Part shown: positions 58,517-64,000 of the stretch, piece by piece
How the letters are laid out: each line of letters begins with the position of its first letter
How positions within the stretch are numbered: position 1 is the first letter of the stretch
NCBI RefSeq assembly: GCF_016888335.1
Contig: NZ_JAFEJG010000004.1
Coordinates: 2,652,930 to 2,716,929, forward strand
DNA: 64,000 nucleotides
Source of the DNA: Janibacter endophyticus
GTDB lineage: Bacteria > Actinomycetota > Actinomycetes > Actinomycetales > Dermatophilaceae
Direction: 5' to 3'
Notes under the pieces: generated by a model
What the model was told of the DNA's origin: nothing
Database searches by the model: none
Seen by the model: only the letters and a program-made list of their open reading frames with translations
Translations under genes and position numbers: made by a program

Positions 58517-59368
58517 ATGACCTCGCAGACCCCGGGTCGCCGGACGCTCGTCGCCCTGCACGCCCACCCCGACGACGAGGCCCTCCTCACCGCCGGCACG
58601 ATGGCCCGGGCGGCGGCGCAGGGCCACCGCGTCGTCCTCGTGGTCGCCACCGACGGCGCCCTCGGCCTGGCCGACGAGACCTTCGGCACGACGGGGGACG
58701 CCCTCGCCTCGACCCGCAGCCGGGAGCTCGCCGCGAGCGCCGAGGCGCTCGGCGTCGCCCGGGTCGTCGAGCTCGGCTACGCCGACTCCGGCAGCGGTCC
58801 CGAGCTCTACCCCGACCCGCCCGGACGCACCCGATTCGCCCGCACGCCGCTGACCGAGGCCGCAGACCGCGTCGCCGCTGTCCTCGCCGAGGAGCGCGCC
58901 GACGTCCTGCTCACCTACGACCGCAACGGCGGCTACGGGCACCGCGACCACGTCCGCGTCCACGAGGTCGGGGCGGAGGCGGCCCGCCGGCACCGCGAGG
59001 CGAGCGGGCTGCCCCTTCGCGTCCTCGAGGCGACGGTCCCCCGCGACACGATGACCCGGGCCCTCGACCTCGTCGCGAAGGTCTACCGCTTCCCGCCCGA
59101 GCTCGACCGGGCCTCCTTCGACCACGCCTACTCGGCCCGGGCCGAGATCACCCATCGCATCTCGGTCCGCCGGCACATCCGGGCCAAGCGCGCGTCGATG
59201 CGCGCCCACGCGAGCCAGGCCAGCGGCGGCGACTCCCGCACGCTCGGGGCCTTCCTGCGCATCCCGCGCCCGCTCTACGACCTCGTCTTCGCGCGCGAGT
59301 GGTACCGCGACCCCGATCTCCCGCCCGGCTCGACGATCCGGCGCGACGTCTTCGAGGACGTCCGATGA
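58517..59368 (+). CDS. PIG-L family deacetylase
   Basis: A 283-residue zinc-dependent N-deacetylase (LmbE/MshB/PIG-L). The metal site AHPDDEALLTAGTMARAAA (about residues 15-33) and YGHRDHVRVHEVGAEAA (HRDH, about 140) are both present, as is DGALGLADETFG. In actinobacteria such enzymes act on GlcNAc-inositol (mycothiol) or glycolipids. The pairing with a glycosyltransferase and a UPF0104 membrane protein suggests a glycolipid, not mycothiol, but this is inference. It overlaps the next gene by ATGA. Confidence 0.88.
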   Translation: MTSQTPGRRTLVALHAHPDDEALLTAGTMARAAAQGHRVVLVVATDGALGLADETFGTTGDALASTRSRELAASAEALGVARVVELGYADSGSGPELYPDPPGRTRFARTPLTEAADRVAAVLAEERADVLLTYDRNGGYGHRDHVRVHEVGAEAARRHREASGLPLRVLEATVPRDTMTRALDLVAKVYRFPPELDRASFDHAYSARAEITHRISVRRHIRAKRASMRAHASQASGGDSRTLGAFLRIPRPLYDLVFAREWYRDPDLPPGSTIRRDVFEDVR

Positions 59369-60408
59369 CCGCCGCCCCCACGAGCCCCCGCCGTATACCG
59401 GTCAAGCGCGTCGTCCAGGCCGTCGTCGGGCTGGGACTCGCCGCGGTCCTGCTCATCTGGGGCCTGCCCTACTTCGCGCAGACGTCGTGGGGCGAGGTCT
59501 TCGGCGTCCTCGGCACGGTCCACCCGGCGCAGGCGCTGCTCTTCACCGCCCTCGTCGTCGCGGGGCTCTACTGCTACACCTTCGTCATGGTCGGGGCGAT
59601 GCCTGGCCTGAGCCACCCCCGTGCGCTCATCCTCAACCTCTGCGGCTCGTCGGTGAGCAACCTCCTGCCCGGCGGGGGCGCGGTAGGCCTGGCGGCGACG
59701 TACACGATCGCGAAGTCCTGGGGATTCTCCGCCGCTCGCGTCACGACGATGGCCGTGGTCACCGGGGTGTGGAACATCCTCTCCCGTGCCGCCCTGCCGA
59801 TCATCGCGATCTTCGGGCTCTCCTGGGGCGCAAAGGATCTGCCGTCGCGGATGGAGGAGGCCGCCTGGGCCGCGATCATCACCGGCGGCATCGTCCTGGC
59901 CGTCTTCGTGCTGGCCGTCGCGACCGACCGTGGTGCCCGGCTCGCGGGCAGCACGATCGACCGCGGCATCCGGCTCGTCCGCCGCAGCCACACCGACAAG
60001 GTCGAGACCACCCTCGCCGACCTCCGCAGCCGCATCGCCGACACCGTCCAGACCGGCTGGCTGAAGATGACGCTCGGGATGGTCGGCTTCTTCGGTCTCT
60101 ACTACGTGCTCTTCCTGCTCTGCACGCGCGCGACCGGCACCGACCTCCCCTTCGGTCAGCTCTTCGCGGCCTACGCGATCGGGCGGCTGCTCACGGCCGT
60201 CGGGGTGACGCCGGGGGGGCTCGGGGTCACCGAGACGGGCACGGCGGCGGCGCTCGTCGCGTGGGGCGCCGACCCGGCGGCGGCGATGGCCGGGGTCGTG
60301 CTCTTCTCGATCTTCACGCACCTCCTGGAGGTGCCGCTCGGGGCGCTCGGCTGGCTCGCGTGGTCGCTCATGCCCAAGGCGAGCGGCGAGGAGCTCGAGG
60401 ACGCCTGA
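59365..60408 (+). CDS. UPF0104/lysylphosphatidylglycerol synthase-type membrane protein
   Basis: A 347-residue integral membrane protein with about eight helices, belonging to the AglD/UPF0104 group related to the flippase half of MprF. NLCGSSVSNLLPGGGAVGLA is the family core (about residues 91-110), and FAAYAIGRLLTAVGVTPGGL with GVTETGTAAALVAWGAD are conserved later. It probably moves or presents a lipid. The ATG overlaps the deacetylase stop. Its stop is back to back with the gatD stop (TGATCA), leaving no space for a terminator. Confidence 0.87.
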   Translation: MTAAPTSPRRIPVKRVVQAVVGLGLAAVLLIWGLPYFAQTSWGEVFGVLGTVHPAQALLFTALVVAGLYCYTFVMVGAMPGLSHPRALILNLCGSSVSNLLPGGGAVGLAATYTIAKSWGFSAARVTTMAVVTGVWNILSRAALPIIAIFGLSWGAKDLPSRMEEAAWAAIITGGIVLAVFVLAVATDRGARLAGSTIDRGIRLVRRSHTDKVETTLADLRSRIADTVQTGWLKMTLGMVGFFGLYYVLFLLCTRATGTDLPFGQLFAAYAIGRLLTAVGVTPGGLGVTETGTAAALVAWGADPAAAMAGVVLFSIFTHLLEVPLGALGWLAWSLMPKASGEELEDA

Positions 60409-61203
60409 TCAGGCCAGCAGCCGCCGGACCTGCCGCTGCTGGGCCTCGCGGGCGACCGTGTCGTCGAGCTCTCCGGGGACGAAGGGGGATCCCGTCGCGT
60501 GCTCGGCGGCCCAGCCGATGAGGGCGTCGGCGAGCTGGGGGTTGGCGGGCAGGACCGGGCCGTGGAGGTAGGAGCCGACGACGTGGTCGCGGATCGCGCC
60601 CTCGGTGCCGTCGCTCCCGTTGTTGCCCATGCCGTGGCGCACCCGGCCGAAGGGGGCCTGGCCGGCGCCGAGCGTGGTGGAGCCGGAGTGGTTCTCGTAG
60701 CCGACGACGTCGCCGTGGTCGGTGGAGAGCACGACGGGGCCGATCATCCGCTTCTCGTTGCCCTGGGTCGTGACGTCGAGGATGCCCAGGCCCGGCAGGC
60801 GCTTGCCCTCGACGGTGATGAAGGCGTTGCCGAAGAGCTGGTACATGCCGCAGATCATGAGCATCGCGGCGCCCTCGTCGGCGAGCGAGCGGAGGCGCTC
60901 ACCGATCGCGGCGAGGTCGGCCTCGACCTTGACCTGGCCTGAGTCCTGGCCGCCTCCGCCGACGACGAGGTCGACCTGCTCGGGGAAGGGCTCGCCCGGG
61001 TGGTGCTGGTGGACGACGGGCACGTAGCCGTGGCGCCGGATCCGGGCCGCGAGGCAGCGGGTGTTGCCGAGGTCGCCGTAGATGCTCATCTCGCGCGGGT
61101 AGAGGTGCACGAGGTGGATCTCGCCCTTGCCCTCCTGGCCGGGGTCGGCGGGCAGGCCGGACTTCTCCGGCTCGCCGAGGATCGTGACGTCACGCTGGTT
61201 CAC
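60409..61203 (-). CDS. gatD: lipid II isoglutaminyl synthase, glutaminase subunit
   Basis: A 264-residue class I glutamine amidotransferase that feeds ammonia to MurT for amidating D-glutamate in lipid II. The N-terminus reads HLVHLYPREMSIYGDLGNTR, then LVVGGGGQDSGQVKVEADL, the nucleophile in MLMICGMYQLFGNAF and the catalytic histidine in SYLHGPVLPANPQLADAL. GTG start, overlapping the murT stop (GTGA), so the two are coupled. Confidence 0.94.
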   Translation of the reverse strand: MNQRDVTILGEPEKSGLPADPGQEGKGEIHLVHLYPREMSIYGDLGNTRCLAARIRRHGYVPVVHQHHPGEPFPEQVDLVVGGGGQDSGQVKVEADLAAIGERLRSLADEGAAMLMICGMYQLFGNAFITVEGKRLPGLGILDVTTQGNEKRMIGPVVLSTDHGDVVGYENHSGSTTLGAGQAPFGRVRHGMGNNGSDGTEGAIRDHVVGSYLHGPVLPANPQLADALIGWAAEHATGSPFVPGELDDTVAREAQQRQVRRLLA

Positions 61204-62540
61204 GCGCCCGCCTCCTTGCTGTCCTGGGCGTCCTCGCCCATCTCCGGCAGGTCGTAGCGCTGCGAGAGCAGCCGGCGCAGGGAGAGCATCGCCGTGTACG
61301 ACGTGAAGATCCGCTTCGGCTCGTCGCGGTGGTCCGCGAGGAAGGTCGTGAGCGCCCGCTCGAGGTCGGTCTCGGTCGAGGCGACGGGCACGTCGTCGTA
61401 CTGGAGCCGCAGCGCCATGTCCCAGCCGCGCACCCCGGAGGTGAGCGCAACTCCCTTGTCCCGCAAGGAGGAGAAGTCGACGTCGTAGAGCCAGGAGACG
61501 TCGCGGCCATCGGCGTAGTCGTCGTTGATCGCGATCATCGTCGCGCTCGGCGTCGACCCGTACGTGCTCAGGGCGACGGTGAATCCGGCGGGGTTCTTCA
61601 CGAGGACGAGCTCGAGCGGCTGGCCGTCGGCGTCGATCACCTCACCCCGGCCGAAGGGGGGCTGAACCGTCCGCAGCGAGTGCTCGGCGGCGTCGGGGCG
61701 GAAGCTGCCGCCCAGGAGCATCCGGGCGGTCGTCGTCGCGGCGGTCGCGTTGATCATCGCGGCCAGACCCCGCTGCCGCAGGGTGACCGGGCCGACGGAC
61801 CCCCCTTCGCCCTGGCGACCGAAGAGGATCTCGAGCTGCTGCTCGTCGACCGGGCGGAGGAAGCCGTCGCCGGTCCCGGCCGCAGGCGGGGTGTACTCGG
61901 CCTGCTCGCGGACGTCCTGCTCCTGGAGCTCGCCGAGGCGGTCGGCGATGGACTCGTCGAGCCCGAACCAGCGCACCTCGACGCCTGGCGCGAGGTCGGC
62001 GGCGATGCGGTTGACGTAGGGGTCGTCGACGTTGAGCACGACACCGGTCGTCGTCTGGCCGGCGAGCGTGCTGAGCAGCCGTGCGGTGTGGTCGATCTCG
62101 GCGAAACGGTCGAGCTGGTCGCGGGCGACGTTGAGCAGCAGCGCGTGGGTGGGCGCGACCGCCTTCGCGAAGTGGAGCGCGTGCGCCTCGTCGAGCTCGA
62201 GGACCGCGAGATCGGCCTGGAGCCGGCCACGCAGGGGCAGCTCGGCGAGCATCGCGGAGATCACGCCGCGCGTGAAGTTGCTCCCGGTCGGGTTGGTGAA
62301 GACCTGCTTGCCGTGGGCGCGCAGGAGCGCGACGAGCATCTTCGTCGTCGTCGTCTTGCCGTTGGTGCCGGAGACGACGACGACCTGGGGTACGTCCCGC
62401 AGGGCGTGGGCCAGGAATCCGGGGTCGACCCGCTCGGCGACGAGCCCGGGGAGCGCCGACCCGCCGGTCCCGCCTCCTCGGAGCCGGGCGGCGGTGCGCG
62501 CGGCCTTGCCGGCGATGACGGCGGCGGTGGTTCTCAGCAC
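61200..62540 (-). CDS. murT: lipid II isoglutaminyl synthase, MurT subunit
   Basis: A 446-residue Mur-ligase-like protein. VVVVSGTNGKTTTTKMLVAL is Walker A, NPTGSNFTRGVISAMLAELP and LAVLELDEAHALHFAKAV follow, LLLNVARDQLDRFAEIDHTA is the central Mur motif, and the C-terminal DUF1727 domain includes LVKNPAGFTVALSTYGS and AINDDYADGRDVSWLYDVDF. Together with GatD it amidates the D-iso-Glu of lipid II. No cysteine occurs in the protein, so the Cys4 zinc ribbon known from staphylococcal and streptococcal MurT is missing. GTG start. Confidence 0.95.
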   Translation of the reverse strand: MLRTTAAVIAGKAARTAARLRGGGTGGSALPGLVAERVDPGFLAHALRDVPQVVVVSGTNGKTTTTKMLVALLRAHGKQVFTNPTGSNFTRGVISAMLAELPLRGRLQADLAVLELDEAHALHFAKAVAPTHALLLNVARDQLDRFAEIDHTARLLSTLAGQTTTGVVLNVDDPYVNRIAADLAPGVEVRWFGLDESIADRLGELQEQDVREQAEYTPPAAGTGDGFLRPVDEQQLEILFGRQGEGGSVGPVTLRQRGLAAMINATAATTTARMLLGGSFRPDAAEHSLRTVQPPFGRGEVIDADGQPLELVLVKNPAGFTVALSTYGSTPSATMIAINDDYADGRDVSWLYDVDFSSLRDKGVALTSGVRGWDMALRLQYDDVPVASTETDLERALTTFLADHRDEPKRIFTSYTAMLSLRRLLSQRYDLPEMGEDAQDSKEAGA

Positions 62541-62583
62541 CGCATCAGCCTACCGACCCGCTCCCCGCGCCCCGTCCCCCTTC

Positions 62584-62729
62584 GCACGAGCCAAGGCTCC
62601 TGTCCCCAGATCTCGCAGGAACCAAGGTTCCTGTCGCCCAAGAGCGCACGAGCCTTGGCTCGTGCGGGTCAACAGGGGTACGAGCCTTGGCCTGTGCGGG
62701 CCGACAGGGGTACGAGCCTTGGCTCGTGC
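62584..62729. repeat. cluster of five GCACGAGCC-type palindromes
   Basis: Copies lie at 62584-62603, 62615-62634, 62646-62665, 62678-62697 and 62710-62729. The first two have AA in the centre, the last three TT, so they are in opposite orientation. The second reads GCAGGAACCAAGGTTCCTGT, in which both arms changed together and the stem is kept. They fill most of the spacer between the murT start and the acyltransferase stop. Confidence 0.85.
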
Positions 62730-62754
62730 GCCAGGGAGATGGCGGGAGCGAGAG

Positions 62755-63441
62755 TCAGGTGCGATCGGCGAAGGTGTCGGCCCGCACCTGGGGCGAGCGC
62801 TGCGCGATCGCGTCCATCGTCGCGTCGGTGATCGCCCGGTGCAGACGGCTCTTGACGTGCTCCTCGGACAGTCCCGCGACGTCCACCGGGGGCGCGAAGC
62901 GCACCGTCACGCGGTGGGGACGCAGCCCCTTCGCCCCGACGGGCTGGACGCGATCGGTGCCGATGAGGGCGCACGGGACCACGGGGGCCCCTGTCGCGAC
63001 GGCCAGCCGGCCGACCCCCGGCTTGCCCCGGTACAGCCGCCCGTCGCGCGAGCGCGTGCCCTCGGGGTAGATCCCGAAGGCTCCCCCCGACCGCAGCTGC
63101 TCCTCGGCGAGCTCCAGCGAGCGCGCGGCCCCCCGCGGGTCGTCGCGATCGACCGGGATCATCCCCCCGAACTCGCCGAACCAGAGGCGGCTCAGCCACC
63201 CCTTCGCCCCCGTGCCCGTGACGTACTCGGCCTTGCCGAGGAAGCCGACCGTGCGCCCCGCGGCCAGCGGGACGACCATCGAGTCGACGAAGCTCAGGTG
63301 GTTGCTCGCGATGATCACCGGTCCCGTCTGCGGGACATGCTCACGTCCCTCGACGGTGAGCCGGAGATAGGCGCGAAGGGGTGGCCCCACCGCCACGCGA
63401 CGGAGGAACCACTCGGCGGCGGCCATCCCCGGTGAGCTCAC
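62755..63441 (-). CDS. 1-acyl-sn-glycerol-3-phosphate acyltransferase (PlsC-like)
   Basis: A 228-residue acyltransferase making phosphatidic acid or a related lipid. The catalytic NHLSFVDSM (an NHxSxxD form of the HX4D box) lies at about residues 46-54, PVDRDDPRGAARSLELAEEQ follows, and GIYPEGTRSRDGRLYRGKPG is the second motif. It has one hydrophobic segment and is probably membrane-bound. The GTG start is 7 bases after the guaA stop, so it is cotranscribed with guaA. Confidence 0.9.
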   Translation of the reverse strand: MSSPGMAAAEWFLRRVAVGPPLRAYLRLTVEGREHVPQTGPVIIASNHLSFVDSMVVPLAAGRTVGFLGKAEYVTGTGAKGWLSRLWFGEFGGMIPVDRDDPRGAARSLELAEEQLRSGGAFGIYPEGTRSRDGRLYRGKPGVGRLAVATGAPVVPCALIGTDRVQPVGAKGLRPHRVTVRFAPPVDVAGLSEEHVKSRLHRAITDATMDAIAQRSPQVRADTFADRT

Positions 63442-63446
63442 GGCAG

Positions 63447-64000
<554 letters not shown>

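Noticed and set aside
57415-60408. 997-codon open frame on the plus strand
   Set aside because: It is antisense to the glycosyltransferase and then out of frame with the PIG-L and UPF0104 genes, and only joins their frame late. The real genes explain all conserved motifs.
62584-62729. CRISPR-like spacing of repeats (about 31 bases apart)
   Set aside because: The units are palindromes in mixed orientation with short, non-unique spacers, no cas genes are near, and the same palindrome occurs singly elsewhere.

Overview
The window is very GC-rich (around 70% by eye), uses many GTG starts, and carries genes typical of Actinobacteria: monomeric NADP isocitrate dehydrogenase, DUF3017 next to folD, DUF6350, the murT-gatD pair, and a uroporphyrinogen-III synthase fused to a winged helix in a nitrate operon. 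The organism is most likely a member of Micrococcales, perhaps Intrasporangiaceae. That placement is inference; there is no rRNA or tRNA gene here to test it.

Positions 1-19 kb hold a surface-polysaccharide (EPS/capsule) locus. It includes a priming sugar-phosphate transferase, a Wzz-type tyrosine kinase with a partner phosphatase, UDP-GlcNAc 2-epimerase, three glycosyltransferases, a flippase, a polymerase, an acetyltransferase and three membrane acyltransferases, one of them frameshifted. Remnants of an O-antigen ligase and an FkbM methyltransferase show past turnover. The icd gene sits inside this locus.

Positions 19-31 kb are core metabolism: aqpZ, mdh, a secreted Thr/Pro-rich protein, an operon DUF6350-purN-purH-DMT transporter-folD-DUF3017, sucCD and a lipase. 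Positions 31-38.6 kb carry a secreted M23 peptidase, pcrA, a eukaryote-like double-domain phosphofructokinase and a LigD polymerase domain.

Positions 39.2-48.4 kb are one tightly coupled assimilatory nitrate operon read leftward: narK, nasA, an FAD electron-transfer subunit, nirB, nirD, and hemD-winged helix. A candidate GlnR operator precedes it. Gene debris lies on both sides: catalase, VOC and unknown fragments at 38.6-39.2 kb, and pncB and ligD fragments at 48.5-49.7 kb.

Positions 49.7-64 kb hold a ScyD-like secreted protein, catalase, a PNPOx-like protein, UdgB, a quinone oxidoreductase, a broken AbiEi/DUF559-like gene between inverted repeat copies, a glycolipid-type module (glycosyltransferase, PIG-L deacetylase, UPF0104 membrane protein), murT-gatD, an acyltransferase and the 3' part of guaA.

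Three repeat systems stand out. The octamer CGAAGGGG occurs about 60 times (both strands, by eye), often paired in terminator hairpins, and is almost absent from the EPS locus. A 20-bp palindrome (GCACGAGCC, AA or TT, GGCTCGTGC) occurs in three intergenic clusters. An element of about 95 bp with CTGCTGAGGTTC ends occurs three times. No CRISPR array, insertion sequence with transposase, prophage or RNA gene was seen.
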